A stretch of 64,000 nt of DNA from Hyphomicrobiales bacterium (lineage in GTDB: Bacteria > Pseudomonadota > Alphaproteobacteria > Rhizobiales > Rhizobiaceae): contig UCNE01000013.1 of NCBI GenBank assembly GCA_900473685.1, positions 248,001-312,000 of the forward strand, written 5' to 3'. Shown here piece by piece: positions 10,392 to 20,217 of this stretch (position 1 is its first letter; every line of letters begins with the position of its first letter). A program made the translations under genes and the position numbers. Below the pieces are notes generated by a model. The model saw only the letters and a program-made list of their open reading frames with translations, did not search any database and was not told where the DNA came from.

Positions 10392-11407
10392 AAATCCGCC
10401 TCGATACCGTCGTCAAGACATTCGACACGTTCCGCGCCGTGCACGGCGTCTCGCTGGATATCGAAAGCGGCGAACTGGTGGCCCTGCTCGGCCCCTCCGG
10501 TTCCGGCAAGACGACGATCCTGCGCATGGTCGCAGGCCTCGAATTTCCCGATGGCGGCGCGATCTATTTCGGCGACGAGAACGCCACCGATATTGAGGTC
10601 CGCCATCGCGGCGTCGGCTTCGTCTTCCAGCACTATGCGCTCTTCCCGCATATGACGGTTGGCGAGAACATCGCCTTCGGCATGAAGGTCTCGAAGACCA
10701 GGCGCTCGGCCACGGAAATTTCCGGCCGGGTCGAACACCTGCTCCGCCTTGTGCAACTCGAAGGCCTGCAGGACCGGTTCCCGGCACAGATTTCCGGCGG
10801 TCAGCGGCAACGCGTGGCGCTTGCCCGCGCACTCGCCGTCGATCCGAAAGTGCTTTTGCTCGACGAGCCGTTTGGCGCGCTCGATGCCAATGTGCGGCGT
10901 GACCTGCGCCGCTGGCTGCGCAAGATCCACGACGAACTCGGCATCACCACGCTGTTCGTCACCCATGACCAGGCTGAGGCCCTCGATCTCGCCGATCGAG
11001 TCGTCATTCTCGACAAGGGCAAGATCGTCCAGACCGGTACACCAGAAGAGGTCTGCCGCGCACCGGCTAGTGCCTTCGTGATGAATTTTCTCGGCGATGC
11101 CAATCGCCTGAAGGTGACGGTGTCGGGGGAAAAGGCGCAGATCCAGAACGTCACCTTCGACGCGCCCGATATCGCTGACGGTCCAGCCGAGCTTTATTTC
11201 CGCCCGGCCGATGTCACCTGGCGCGAAGGCGGCCACGGCATTCAGGCCACTATCGCCCGCGTCATCGACCGGCCGGATTCCAGGCGCGTGCTCGCCCTGA
11301 CGGTCGATGGCCAGTCCATCGAATTCGACGCCGCTCCGGAATTTCCGTTCCGGGCTGGAGCACATGGCTACGTCGATATTCGCCGTCCGCGAGTTTATCC
11401 GGTGTGA
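10388..11407 (+). CDS. cysA: Sulfate ABC transporter ATP-binding protein CysA
   Basis: A 339-residue ATPase that powers sulfate/thiosulfate import. Walker A GPSGSGKTT is at residues 35-43, the Q-loop at VGFVFQHYALFPH, the signature [15 protein letters not shown] near 136-150, and Walker B VLLLDEPFGALD near 157. The C-terminal 110 residues form the regulatory TOBE-type domain usual in CysA (ELYFRPADVTWREGG). Translation starts at a GTG inside the cysW stop. No sulfur-regulator gene is adjacent. Confidence 0.94.
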   Translation: MKIRLDTVVKTFDTFRAVHGVSLDIESGELVALLGPSGSGKTTILRMVAGLEFPDGGAIYFGDENATDIEVRHRGVGFVFQHYALFPHMTVGENIAFGMKVSKTRRSATEISGRVEHLLRLVQLEGLQDRFPAQISGGQRQRVALARALAVDPKVLLLDEPFGALDANVRRDLRRWLRKIHDELGITTLFVTHDQAEALDLADRVVILDKGKIVQTGTPEEVCRAPASAFVMNFLGDANRLKVTVSGEKAQIQNVTFDAPDIADGPAELYFRPADVTWREGGHGIQATIARVIDRPDSRRVLALTVDGQSIEFDAAPEFPFRAGAHGYVDIRRPRVYPV

Positions 11408-11513
11408 ATAGGTTCCGAGTGGAAAACGCGCCAGTGCGCCATTATCCGCTGCGTTAGATGAATCTCCGATCACTGTCAGGTTTTATGGGAGTGACGCGGC
11501 GGCAAGAAACTCC

Positions 11514-11649
11514 GTCATCCCTGTCCTCGGGCTTGACCCGAAGAATGTCACGGGATCCAGCCAGCCCAAGTCTTTGGGCTGAAAGGTCTTTCGACCCGAC
11601 AGACGTCGGGTCACTGGATCCCCGCCACAAGGGCGAGGATGACGGGAAA
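11514..11649. repeat. Dispersed palindromic repeat, rhizobial intergenic type
   Basis: The segment opens with GTCATCCCTGTCCTCGGGCT and closes with GCGAGGATGACGGG. Inside it are TGACCCGAAG, GGATCCAG/CTGGATCC and a CGACCCGACAGACGTCGGGT hairpin. It forms an imperfect long palindrome in non-coding DNA between cysA and the aldo/keto reductase. Elements of this look are common between genes in Rhizobiales. It explains most of the 358-base gap at 11408-11765. Confidence 0.7.
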
Positions 11650-11701
11650 TGGGTAAGCCGCGCCGGCAGACAGCCAATGACGGTACTTGCCAAAAACCAC
11701 G

Positions 11702-11736
11702 AAAGGCACCGGATCTTGCGATCCGGTGCCTTTTTC
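11702..11736. terminator. Terminator downstream of the aldo/keto reductase gene
   Basis: A perfect GGCACCGGATC/GATCCGGTGCC hairpin has AAA on one side and TTTTTCT on the other, 30 bases beyond the stop of the convergent gene. Confidence 0.8.
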
Positions 11737-11765
11737 TATCGTGCTCGAGCACAAAAAGCAGAAGC

Positions 11766-12797
11766 TCAATCCCGCTCGGCCGACGAAGCCCACAGGTTGA
11801 TATCGGCTTCCTTGGCATAGACGTCGATCGCGGCCAGTTCTTCCGCCGTGAACGTATCGTTCTTCAAGGCTGCGACGCAATCAACGATCTGCGACGAGCG
11901 GCTGGCGCCGATCAGGGCCGAGGTGATGCGGCCGTTGCGCAGCACCCAGGCGATGGCCATCTGCGCCAGAGTTTGGCCGCGCTTCTCGGCGATTTCGTTG
12001 AGTTTTTTGATATTCTCGATGATCGACGGGCGGATGAAATCCTTCTTCAGGAAGTGGTTCTGCGCCGCGCGGCTGTCGGCCGGGATACCGCCGAGATATT
12101 TGGTCGTCAGCATGCCCTGCGCCAAAGGCGAAAACACGATCGAGCCGACCCCCAGATCTTCCAGCGTATCGACCAGACCATCGTCCTCGACCCAGCGGTT
12201 GAGCATCGAATAGCTCGGCTGGTGGATGATCAGCGGCGTGCCGAGATCTTTCAGGATCGCGGCGGCCTCACGGGTGCGCTGCGAATTGTAGGAGGAGATA
12301 CCGACATAGAGCGCCCTGCCCGAGCGGACGATATGATCGAGCGCGCCGCACGTCTCTTCCAGCGGCGTTTCGGGATCGAAACGGTGCGAATAGAAGATAT
12401 CGACGTAATCGAGGCCCATCCGCGCGAGGCTCTGGTCGCAGGAGGCGATCATGTACTTGCGGCTGCCCCATTCGCCATAGGGACCCGGCCACATGTCGTA
12501 GCCGGCCTTGGAGGAGATGATCAGCTCGTCGCGCAGACCGGCAAAATCGATGCGCAGAATTTCGCCGAATGCGGTTTCAGCAGCCCCCGGAGGCGGGCCG
12601 TAATTGTTGGCGAGGTCGAAATGAGTGATGCCGAGGTCGAACGCCGTGCGGCACATGTCGAGCTTGCGCTCATGCGGCGTCTCATGGCCGAAATTGTGCC
12701 ACAGGCCGAGCGAGATCGCCGGCAGTTTCAGCCCGGTCTTGCCGCAGCGATTGTACTTCATCGTCTCGTAGCGATTGTCCGCCGGTTGCCAGCTCAT
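11766..12797 (-). CDS. Aldo/keto reductase, YghZ (glyceraldehyde-3-phosphate reductase) type
   Basis: A 343-residue NADPH-dependent (beta/alpha)8 barrel enzyme. It shows YghZ/Kv-beta-like features: KYNRCGKTGLKLPAISLGLW, THFDLANNYGPPPGAAE with the catalytic Tyr, RDELIISSKAGYDMWPGPYG, SLARMGLDYVDIFYSHRFDP and FSPLAQGMLTTKYL. E. coli YghZ reduces L-glyceraldehyde 3-phosphate and other small aldehydes. It follows the sugar operon on the same strand, but a hairpin at 12830-12855 separates them, so it may have its own promoter. It may reduce a sugar-derived aldehyde or ketone from that pathway (inference). Confidence 0.85.
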   Translation of the reverse strand: MSWQPADNRYETMKYNRCGKTGLKLPAISLGLWHNFGHETPHERKLDMCRTAFDLGITHFDLANNYGPPPGAAETAFGEILRIDFAGLRDELIISSKAGYDMWPGPYGEWGSRKYMIASCDQSLARMGLDYVDIFYSHRFDPETPLEETCGALDHIVRSGRALYVGISSYNSQRTREAAAILKDLGTPLIIHQPSYSMLNRWVEDDGLVDTLEDLGVGSIVFSPLAQGMLTTKYLGGIPADSRAAQNHFLKKDFIRPSIIENIKKLNEIAEKRGQTLAQMAIAWVLRNGRITSALIGASRSSQIVDCVAALKNDTFTAEELAAIDVYAKEADINLWASSAERD

Positions 12798-12829
12798 CGT
12801 TTGGTCCTGCCCTGTTTTAGAAAATGGAA

Positions 12830-12870
12830 TTCCCGGAGCAGCGATGCTCCGGGAACGACTGGGATAGATA
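12830..12870 (-). terminator. Hairpin after the Gfo/Idh/MocA gene
   Basis: TTCCCGGAGCA and TGCTCCGGGAA form an 11-base stem, followed on the minus strand by TTCCATTTTC. It lies between the dehydrogenase stop and the aldo/keto reductase start and probably ends the sugar operon or attenuates read-through. Confidence 0.55.
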
Positions 12871-12987
12871 CGCTATATTTTATTGCGATCACGGTGCAAA
12901 GCGATACCGCCTTCAGCCCCCAGATTTGGCCTCTGTTTTCACGCAATTCCGAACGCAAAACCGCTGCACACTTTTTTGGGAATTGCT

Positions 12988-14121
12988 TTAGCGCAACAGC
13001 GCCTTCGCCTCCTCGATCCCGAGCGCCTTCGGCTGGGTGCAGGTCGTCGTCAGCTCGATGAAGCGGCCCTCTTCGCCGGATTTCAGGATCGAGACCATGA
13101 CATCGACGCCGTGCAGCGCGCGTTCCAGCGAGCAACGCGCGTCCCGGCCTTCAAGGATGGCGATCGCCATGTCGGCCAGGCCCGCTGTGCGGTAGTTGGC
13201 CATCATGCCCTGCTTGTGTTCCTGATTGGGAACGCCGAAGGGATGATCCCACATCTCGACCGGCTGGATATCCTTGTCGGGACCGCTGGCCAAAACCGTG
13301 CCACCGAAGAAATTCGGGTCCGGCACGAACAGCGAGCCTTCGGTGCCGTAAAGCTCCATATTGGCGTGATTGTGCGACCAGACATCCCAGCTCGCCGACA
13401 GCGTGATCGTTGCGCCGTTCTGGAATTCAAGCAGCGCATGGATGTTGGTCGGGGTCTTGACGGGAATGACCTCACCCTTGCGCGGTTCGCTGGTGATCGT
13501 ACGGGTGGGATTGGCCATCGAGGTCAAGGCCGCCACGCGCTTCACCGGGCCGATCAGGTTGATCAGGTTGGCGATGTAATAGGGGCCGAGATCAAGGATC
13601 GGGCCGCCACCGGGAAGGAAGAAGAAATCCGGGTTCGGATGCCACATCTCCATGCCCGGGCTCAGCACATGGCAGGTACCGGAGGTCACGCGGCCGATCT
13701 TGCCCTGGTCGATATAGTCACGCGCCAACTGGTGGGCACCACCCAGGAACGTATCCGGGGCGCAGCCGACCTTGAGGTTGTTGGCGGTGGCAATGCCGCG
13801 CAGCTGCTCGCCCTGCTCCAGCGAAAGGACCAGCGGTTTTTCCGAATAAACGTGTTTTCCGGCTTCCAGGATCATCTTCGAAACCGGGAAATGGGCGTCC
13901 GGGATCGTCAGGTTGACGACGATGTCGACCTCCGGATTGGCCAGCAGCTGCTCGATGGTCTGCGCCTTGACACCATATTCAGCCGCACGTGTTTCGGCGG
14001 CAGCCGGGTTGATATCGGCGCAGGCAATGACCTTGATGCCCTTGAAGAGCGGCGAGAGCGTGAAATATGTGGTTGAGATGTTGCCGCATCCAATGATGCC
14101 GACGCCAAGTTCTCGTGTCAT
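12988..14121 (-). CDS. Gfo/Idh/MocA family oxidoreductase
   Basis: A 377-residue NAD(P)-dependent sugar dehydrogenase-like protein. The N-terminal Rossmann fold begins VGIIGCGNISTTYF, and the EKPLVLSLEQG motif (lysine of the family's EKP signature) falls near residue 95. The C-terminal alpha/beta domain contains GGPILDLGPYYIANLINLIGPV, with the conserved D-x-x-x-Y type region. Family members oxidise or reduce a ring hydroxyl of sugars or inositols. It is the last gene of the leftward operon, 15 bases after the TIM-barrel gene. That pairing is common in 3-keto-sugar and inositol-like pathways, so a redox/epimerisation step is plausible; the substrate is unknown. Confidence 0.88.
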   Translation of the reverse strand: MTRELGVGIIGCGNISTTYFTLSPLFKGIKVIACADINPAAAETRAAEYGVKAQTIEQLLANPEVDIVVNLTIPDAHFPVSKMILEAGKHVYSEKPLVLSLEQGEQLRGIATANNLKVGCAPDTFLGGAHQLARDYIDQGKIGRVTSGTCHVLSPGMEMWHPNPDFFFLPGGGPILDLGPYYIANLINLIGPVKRVAALTSMANPTRTITSEPRKGEVIPVKTPTNIHALLEFQNGATITLSASWDVWSHNHANMELYGTEGSLFVPDPNFFGGTVLASGPDKDIQPVEMWDHPFGVPNQEHKQGMMANYRTAGLADMAIAILEGRDARCSLERALHGVDVMVSILKSGEEGRFIELTTTCTQPKALGIEEAKALLR

Positions 14122-14136
14122 GATGCTGTCTTTCTC

Positions 14137-14898
14137 TCAGTAGGTCTTGATCGACGCGATCGAACGCTCGGCCGTCGCCTTGTAGTCCTTGGGATTGTCG
14201 TGCTCGACGATGTAGTATTTGGCAGGCGTCGCAGACAGCGCCTTGAACAGTCTGGCCCATTCGACGGTGCCGTGGCCGACATCGGCCCAGCCGTCCTGAT
14301 CGGCATTTTCGCCGGCCTTTGCGATATCCTTGACGTGAACGGCGGTGATGCGATGGCCGTATTTCTCGATCCAGGCGAAGGGATCGGCACCGCCGCGGAT
14401 GACCCAGGCGATATCGGCCTCCCAGGAGAGGTTCGGTCCGCCGGCAAAGATGCGGTCCTGCGGGATCGATCCGTCGGGAAGCGCCACGAATTCGAAATCA
14501 TGGTTGTGCCAGCCGAAATCGAGACCGGCATCACGAAACGGCTTGCCTGCCTTTTCCAGGCGTGCGCCAAAGGCTTTCCAGCCGTTCGCGTCTGCCGGGC
14601 GCTGTTCGACGGTGATGTGTGGGCAATAGATCGACTTGATGCCGAGCGTCTTGGCGATGTGCAGCGCACGCGCCGGATCGGTCTCAAGCAGATCAAGGCT
14701 GAAATGCGCAGACGGCATCGTCACGCCACTCTTGTCCATGTCGGCTTTCAGCGCGGCAAGGGCGGCATCGTCGAGTGCGGCGTAGAGCGCGCCATAGCCC
14801 TCGACCTGTTTATAGCCGGCAGCGCCGACTGTTTTCAGGACATCGGCGAGCGGCGGGAAATTGCGGGCGCTGTAAAGCTGGAAGCTGACGGTCTGCAT
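14137..14898 (-). CDS. Sugar phosphate isomerase/epimerase-like TIM-barrel protein
   Basis: A 253-residue xylose-isomerase-like TIM barrel (AP_endonuc_2 family). Evidence includes MQTVSFQLYSARNFPPLADVL, the GYKQVEGYG strand, LDFGWHNHDFEF with metal-type His residues, SWEADIAWVIRGGADP, HVKDIAKAGE and the C-terminal YYIVEHDNPKDY. Glu and His at barrel ends should bind a divalent metal. I chose the ATG at 14898, which has AGGAGG upstream; the frame extends 14 more codons without support. Relatives include IolE-like dehydratases and sugar 3-epimerases; which reaction applies here is not determinable. Confidence 0.85.
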   Translation of the reverse strand: MQTVSFQLYSARNFPPLADVLKTVGAAGYKQVEGYGALYAALDDAALAALKADMDKSGVTMPSAHFSLDLLETDPARALHIAKTLGIKSIYCPHITVEQRPADANGWKAFGARLEKAGKPFRDAGLDFGWHNHDFEFVALPDGSIPQDRIFAGGPNLSWEADIAWVIRGGADPFAWIEKYGHRITAVHVKDIAKAGENADQDGWADVGHGTVEWARLFKALSATPAKYYIVEHDNPKDYKATAERSIASIKTY

Positions 14899-14920
14899 GG
14901 AAATTCCTCCTTGGGATCGA

Positions 14921-15610
14921 TTATGGGAGCCAGGTGTCATAGTCCGACACCAAGAGATGGCTGGGTTTGGTGTCTTCCTGGATGGTGGAAAAGCGGCCGA
15001 CGGGCTCGCGGAAATAATTGTCGGTCAAATCGTCATTGACGGTGGAAACCTCCCCCATCAAAACATCCGCGCCCTCCGCCCAAAAGGCGTGCCAGTTGCC
15101 GGGCAGAAGCGTAACGCTTTCACCGGGTGATAGTTTCAGCAAGGCCCCTGCCTTGAGCGTGCGCAGGCGGGCGTCAGTGGCAACCACGACGTCGCTGATT
15201 TCATCGACATCGCCATCCGGCAGAGAATTGTACATCTGCAGCACCAGCGTGCCGCCACCGCGATTGATGATGTCCTCGGTCTTCACCGCATGCCGGTGTA
15301 GCGGATTGACCTGATCTTTCGCTGTGATCATCAGCTTTTCGGCATAAAGCATGCCGCGGCCATGGGCGAGCGCTGCGGCCGAACCGTTACGCAGGGTGAA
15401 GAGCACGAGACCGAATTCGCTGAACCGGCCCTTGCCGTAATCGGTGATGTCCCATCCGAGCCTCGTATCGCGGATCGAGGGCGTATCCGATCCGACCCGG
15501 GCGGTCAGTTCCTCAGGCGACCAGTAGGCAAACGGCGGCAGGGCGAAACCATGCCGGCGCATGAAGGCGTCGCTTTTCTCGATGATGGCATTGACTTCGC
15601 TTCGCAGCAT
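14921..15610 (-). CDS. D-lyxose (mannose-type) isomerase
   Basis: A 229-residue cupin-fold protein resembling D-lyxose isomerases. The diagnostic stretch is KDQVNPLHRHAVKTEDIINR, whose two His and one Glu should hold Mn2+, with a further His in PGNWHAFWAEG. Characterised family members interconvert D-lyxose/D-xylulose and D-mannose/D-fructose. Placed next to a beta-mannosidase and a sugar importer, the mannose-to-fructose reaction makes biochemical sense (inference). ATAGGAGG precedes the ATG at 15610, and the beta-mannosidase stop lies only nine bases upstream in the transcript. Confidence 0.82.
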   Translation of the reverse strand: MLRSEVNAIIEKSDAFMRRHGFALPPFAYWSPEELTARVGSDTPSIRDTRLGWDITDYGKGRFSEFGLVLFTLRNGSAAALAHGRGMLYAEKLMITAKDQVNPLHRHAVKTEDIINRGGGTLVLQMYNSLPDGDVDEISDVVVATDARLRTLKAGALLKLSPGESVTLLPGNWHAFWAEGADVLMGEVSTVNDDLTDNYFREPVGRFSTIQEDTKPSHLLVSDYDTWLP

Positions 15611-15619
15611 AGAGGCCTC

Positions 15620-18085
15620 CTATCCGTTGCCCTGGCAGGACTGCAGATCGTAGCCGGTGAAGACCGGTGCAGAGGTCAACGGCTTTCTTGGCGTGAAGCG
15701 GATGATGCGGCTCTCACCGGCCGTCAGGTCGAAGGCGTTGTCGGAATAGCGGCCTTCGACATCGGCCTCGATCATCACATGCAAGGCAAGGCCGGTCGCC
15801 GAAACGGTTACGCCATAAGAGCCATCGCCAGCCGGTATCGCCGAGATCGTCAGACCGGATGGTTCAAGATCGAGCGCCTTATAAGTGCTCTGCACATGAT
15901 GGCCCTCGCCCCGCATGCCGTTCGAGGCCTCGAAGGACCAGAACAGCAAAGAGTCCTTTGGAATATCCGATGCCGCTATCGTCATCAGCGTATCGGCGCG
16001 ATCGGGACTGCAGGTGCCGGCCGCCGCCATCAGCGGATGCTTTTCGCCCGAGAGCGAGACGACGAAGGTTTCAAGCTCGACGGTAACCGGCGCTGCGGTG
16101 TCGTTGACCATCGAGAAGCTGATGGTCTTGCCGTCATCGGACGGGATGGCAGCGACGGCCACCGGCTGGAAGAACCGGCGCGTCATGTAGTGCATGGCCT
16201 TCCAGTTGCCGCCGTAATCAAGGCTTGCCCAGGAGGCGACCGGCCAGGTATCGTTGAGCTGCCAGTAGAGCGTTCCCATGCAATGTGGCTTCAGCGACCG
16301 CCAGAAATCGACCGCCGTTCGGATCGCCAGTCCTTGCTGGATCTGGCTGAGATAGACGAAATTCGAAAAATCCTTCGGGAAGCGGAAATAGCGGAACATG
16401 GTGGCGGCGATGCGCTCGTTGCCACCGGCATTCTTCTGATGCGCTTCCATCACCGGAGACGCGACGTTCAGGTCCTTTTGCTTAGCGAATTGCCGCACGA
16501 CCGGCATCGAGGTGTAGGACTGGAAGCCGAACTCCGAGCAAAAGCGCGGCCGCACGGTGCGGTAATTGTCGAACGACTTGTTTTCATGCCAGACCGACCA
16601 GTAGTGCATGTCGCCTGAACCATCGGCATGCCAGGCATCGCCGAAATTCAGCGGCCCGACCGACGGGCTCGACGGCCACCAGATCGCCTCGGGTGCCGCC
16701 GCCTTGATGCCGGTCTCGATGACGCGGTTCAGGCGGTCGTAAGACACCAGATAACGGTCACGATCCCTGCGGCTTTCCTCGAACCAGGTGAGTGCACCGA
16801 CCAGTTCGTTGTCGCCGCACCACAGCACGATCGAGGGATGCGAGGACAGGCGCTTGACCTGATAGTCGACCTCGGCTGCGACATTCTCGAGGAAATCCGG
16901 CGTCGAGGGATAGAGGTTGCAGGCGAACATGAAATCCTGCCAGACCATGATGCCGAGCCGGTCGCACAGATCATAGAACCAGTCCGGCTCATAAAAACCG
17001 CCGCCCCAGATGCGGATCATGTTCATGTTGGCATCGACGGCTGACTGCAACAGGTCCTCGACGCCTTCCGGCGTGACGCGCGACACCAGCGCATCGGCGG
17101 GGATCCAGTTGGCACCCCTGCAGAAAATTTCGCGGCCGTTGATCCGGAAGGCAAACCGGCTGCCGGCCGCATCCTTGTCTGTCAACAGTTCGACGGTCCG
17201 AAAACCGATCTGGCGGGTGACGGTTTCACCCTGCACCCCCACCGTTAGCTGGGAAAGGGCCTGCTCGCCGCTTCCGGCCGGCCACCACAGCGCCGGGTTT
17301 TCAACGGTGAACACATGCGTGATCCGGGTTTCGCCCGCGTTGACAGCGCAGTCCAGATGCTCGTGTTGCCCATCAAGCTCAAAATCAATCCCGGCGACGC
17401 CGGGCTCTTGTGCAAAAAGCGTCACCGTGACCTGGAGGTCGATGGCACCGCCGACTTGCGGAACCTGCCGCGTCGTCACGTGCTCGATACGGGCAGTAAC
17501 AAGTTTCTTCAGCGCGATCGTACCGTAGATACCGAGCGGTGCGATAGCGATGTTCCAGTCCCAGCCGAAATGGCATTGCGGCTTGCGCAGCATGTTGCCA
17601 TTGGCAATCGGCGAATTGCCGGTCGAATACGGGATGTAGAATGGCTGGGCAGCCTGCCGCTCGGCGCCTGCGGCAATCGAGGAATAGAGGACAACGCGCA
17701 GCGTGTTTTCGCCCGCCTTCAAGGCCGGACCCGCATCTGGGCGGTAGCGCCGGAAGCAATTGTCGGCCTTCAGCACCAGCTGGTCGTTGATATAGACGTC
17801 GGCAACGGTATCGAGGCTTTCGATGTCGAGATACCAGTTACCGGCTATCTCAGCCTCATCGAGATGGAACTGCCTTTCCAGCACCCAATCCTTGTGGGCG
17901 ACCCATTGCACGTCGTCCTCGTTGCGGCCCGCATAGGGATCGGCGATCACGCCAGCGGCCTGCAAGGCGCTGTGGACATCGCCGGGGACGGCGATCGTCA
18001 GCGCGTGGCTGTTGTCAGACGAGGCAAGCTGCCAGTCGCCGGAAAGATCGAGCGCGACGGGGGCTGAGAAGGCAAGAGCAGACAT
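15620..18085 (-). CDS. Beta-mannosidase, glycoside hydrolase family 2
   Basis: An 821-residue GH2 enzyme without a signal peptide, so it should cleave imported beta-mannosides in the cytoplasm. The N-terminal jelly roll carries LSGDWQLASSDN and DPYAGRNEDDVQWVAHKDWV, which is typical of beta-mannosidases rather than galactosidases. FGWDWNIAIAPLGIYG follows, and then the TIM barrel. The acid/base is Glu427 in WCGDNELVG and the nucleophile Glu518 in CSEFGFQS. Length fits the family (800-880). It follows the transporter ATPase after a 100-base gap and precedes the isomerase by nine bases, indicating one operon. Exact linkage preference needs an assay. Confidence 0.93.
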   Translation of the reverse strand: MSALAFSAPVALDLSGDWQLASSDNSHALTIAVPGDVHSALQAAGVIADPYAGRNEDDVQWVAHKDWVLERQFHLDEAEIAGNWYLDIESLDTVADVYINDQLVLKADNCFRRYRPDAGPALKAGENTLRVVLYSSIAAGAERQAAQPFYIPYSTGNSPIANGNMLRKPQCHFGWDWNIAIAPLGIYGTIALKKLVTARIEHVTTRQVPQVGGAIDLQVTVTLFAQEPGVAGIDFELDGQHEHLDCAVNAGETRITHVFTVENPALWWPAGSGEQALSQLTVGVQGETVTRQIGFRTVELLTDKDAAGSRFAFRINGREIFCRGANWIPADALVSRVTPEGVEDLLQSAVDANMNMIRIWGGGFYEPDWFYDLCDRLGIMVWQDFMFACNLYPSTPDFLENVAAEVDYQVKRLSSHPSIVLWCGDNELVGALTWFEESRRDRDRYLVSYDRLNRVIETGIKAAAPEAIWWPSSPSVGPLNFGDAWHADGSGDMHYWSVWHENKSFDNYRTVRPRFCSEFGFQSYTSMPVVRQFAKQKDLNVASPVMEAHQKNAGGNERIAATMFRYFRFPKDFSNFVYLSQIQQGLAIRTAVDFWRSLKPHCMGTLYWQLNDTWPVASWASLDYGGNWKAMHYMTRRFFQPVAVAAIPSDDGKTISFSMVNDTAAPVTVELETFVVSLSGEKHPLMAAAGTCSPDRADTLMTIAASDIPKDSLLFWSFEASNGMRGEGHHVQSTYKALDLEPSGLTISAIPAGDGSYGVTVSATGLALHVMIEADVEGRYSDNAFDLTAGESRIIRFTPRKPLTSAPVFTGYDLQSCQGNG

Positions 18086-18185
18086 TGTGGTATTCCATTT
18101 GCAGCCAATCGCGAGAAAGGACCGGCATCAATCATTCGGACGTGACGGCCGCCTTTTTTGGCAGCCATCACACTGTTTCGGGCGA

Positions 18186-19271
18186 TCAGATCCTGTTTTC
18201 CGTCGTGGCATCGAAGACCGAGGCCATCGACATGTCGAAGCTGAGTTTCACGGCCGTTCCCGGTGCATAGCGCCGCGCACCGGGAATGCGCACCGATATG
18301 GTCTGCCCGGCGAGCTTCAGCCACAACAGATTGTCGGCGCCCATCGGCTCTTCGATATCGACCACCGCGTCATGGATTTCCGCGCCCGGCTCATCGACCT
18401 TGACATGCTCCGGACGGACGCCGAGAACGACCTTGCGGCCGGCTTCCAGCGGTCCCCGGGCCGGATAAGCATCCATGGCAAAATCGACACCATTGATCTC
18501 GACAACCTTGCGGCCGCCTTTGTCCTTGATCTCGCCGCGGAAGAAATTCATCGACGGCGATCCGATGAAACCGGCAACGAACAGGTTTTCCGGCATGTTA
18601 TAGATCGTCATGGGATCGGCCAGCTGCTGGATGACGCCGCTTTTCATGACGGCGATCCGGTCGGCCAGCGTCAGGGCCTCGATCTGGTCATGGGTGACAT
18701 AGATCATCGTGTTCTTCAGCGACTGGTGCAGCCGCTTGATTTCGACACGGAGTTCGGAGCGCAGCTTGGCGTCAAGGTTGGACAGCGGTTCGTCGAACAG
18801 GAAGACATCGACATCACGGACAAGGGCACGGCCGATCGCCACGCGCTGCCGCTGGCCGCCGGACAGTTCCGATGGCTTGCGCTTCAGCAGCGGCTGGATC
18901 TGCAGGATTTCTGCGGCCCGCGCCACGCGCTTGTCGATCTCCGTCTGCGGCAGCTTGGCAACCTTCAGGCCAAAGGACAGGTTTCCCTCCACCGTCATCT
19001 GCGGATAGAGCGCATAGGACTGGAACACCATGCCGATGCCGCGGTCCTTCGGTTCCTCCCAGGTGACGTTCTTGTCCTTGATGAAAATCTGGCCCTCCGA
19101 CACGTCGAGAAGTCCCGCGATGCAATTGAGAAGGGTCGATTTTCCGCAGCCGGACGAGCCGAGAAGCACCAGGAATTCGCCGTCCTTGACATCGAGGTTG
19201 AGGGTCTCAAGCACGGTAACCGCGCCAAAGCTCAACGACAGATCCCTGACCGATACGCTGTTGGTTTTCAT
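18186..19271 (-). CDS. Sugar ABC transporter ATP-binding protein (UgpC/MsmK type)
   Basis: A 361-residue ATPase of the carbohydrate-uptake CUT1 group. It has Walker [10 protein letters not shown] near residue 39, signature [19 protein letters not shown], Walker [17 protein letters not shown] and the switch motif [16 protein letters not shown]-terminal OB/TOBE domains (residues about 240-361) include [12 protein letters not shown]. It energises the two permeases encoded just upstream (four-base spacing). AAAGGG precedes the ATG at 19271. Confidence 0.92.
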   Translation of the reverse strand: MKTNSVSVRDLSLSFGAVTVLETLNLDVKDGEFLVLLGSSGCGKSTLLNCIAGLLDVSEGQIFIKDKNVTWEEPKDRGIGMVFQSYALYPQMTVEGNLSFGLKVAKLPQTEIDKRVARAAEILQIQPLLKRKPSELSGGQRQRVAIGRALVRDVDVFLFDEPLSNLDAKLRSELRVEIKRLHQSLKNTMIYVTHDQIEALTLADRIAVMKSGVIQQLADPMTIYNMPENLFVAGFIGSPSMNFFRGEIKDKGGRKVVEINGVDFAMDAYPARGPLEAGRKVVLGVRPEHVKVDEPGAEIHDAVVDIEEPMGADNLLWLKLAGQTISVRIPGARRYAPGTAVKLSFDMSMASVFDATTENRI

Positions 19272-19275
19272 GCAA

Positions 19276-20217
19276 TTACCCTTTCACTGCGCCGGCGGCG
19301 ATGCCACGGACGAAAAGCCGTCCGGAGACGAAGTAGACGATCAACGGCACGGCACCGGTCAGGATGGTTGCCGCCATGTTGACGTTGTATTCCTTCACGC
19401 CCTGGACCGAATTGACGATATTGTTGAGCTGGACGGTCATCGGATAATATTCCGGCCGGGTGAACACGACACCGAACAGGAAGTCGTTCCAGATACCGGT
19501 AACCTGCAGGATCATCGCCACCACGAAGATCGGCAGCGACATCGGCAGCATGATCTTGAAATAGATCGTCCAGAACCCTGCCCCATCGACACGCGCGGCC
19601 TTGAACAGCTCTTCCGGTAGCGAGGTAAAGTAGTTGCGGAACAACAGCGTCAGGATCGGCATGCCGAAGATCGTGTGGACGATGATCAGGCCGGTCAGCG
19701 AGCCGTAAAGGCCCATTTCGCGCAAGACGATGACGATCGGATAGATCATCACCTGATAGGGGATGAACGCCCCGACGATCAGGATCGTGAAGAACAGGTC
19801 AGCCCCCTTGAAGCGCCAGTTGGCCAGCGCATAGCCATTGATCGAGGCAATCGCGATTGAGACGATCGTCGAAGGAATGGTGATCCGTACCGAATTCCAG
19901 AAGCCGCGCGAAAGCCCGTCGCAATTGAGACCGGTGCAAGCGCTCGCCCAGGCCTTGGCCCAGGGCTCGAAGGTGATTTCGACCGGCGGCGAAAAGATGT
20001 TGCCCAGCCGGATTTCCGGCATGCCCTTCAGCGAGGTGACGACCATCACGTAAAGCGGCAGCAGATAGTAGGCCGCGGCAAACAGCAGTGCGCCATAAAT
20101 CATGATGTTGCGCGGCGACAGCATCGGGCGCGGCTTCTTGCCCCGAGGCCCGGCGGCAAGCTTGGTGGCGGTACCAGCCGTTGCAGATCGAGTATTAAGA
20201 GTTACGACCTCAGCCAC
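19276..20217 (-). CDS. Sugar ABC transporter permease, MalG/UgpE type
   Basis: A 313-residue inner-membrane protein with six helices after a 35-residue cytoplasmic N-terminus. The EAA loop for ATPase contact is [32 protein letters not shown] at 20217 is the start, since GGAGGACGCAAGC precedes it and it overlaps the end of the other permease gene by eight bases. Such MalG-type subunits pair with a MalF-type partner in CUT1 importers of di- and oligosaccharides. Confidence 0.9.
   Translation of the reverse strand: MAEVVTLNTRSATAGTATKLAAGPRGKKPRPMLSPRNIMIYGALLFAAAYYLLPLYVMVVTSLKGMPEIRLGNIFSPPVEITFEPWAKAWASACTGLNCDGLSRGFWNSVRITIPSTIVSIAIASINGYALANWRFKGADLFFTILIVGAFIPYQVMIYPIVIVLREMGLYGSLTGLIIVHTIFGMPILTLLFRNYFTSLPEELFKAARVDGAGFWTIYFKIMLPMSLPIFVVAMILQVTGIWNDFLFGVVFTRPEYYPMTVQLNNIVNSVQGVKEYNVNMAATILTGAVPLIVYFVSGRLFVRGIAAGAVKG

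Noticed and set aside
11649..13061. 470-codon plus-strand frame across the aldo/keto reductase
   Set aside because: It is an antisense shadow of the well-supported reductase at 11766-12797 and shows no domain.
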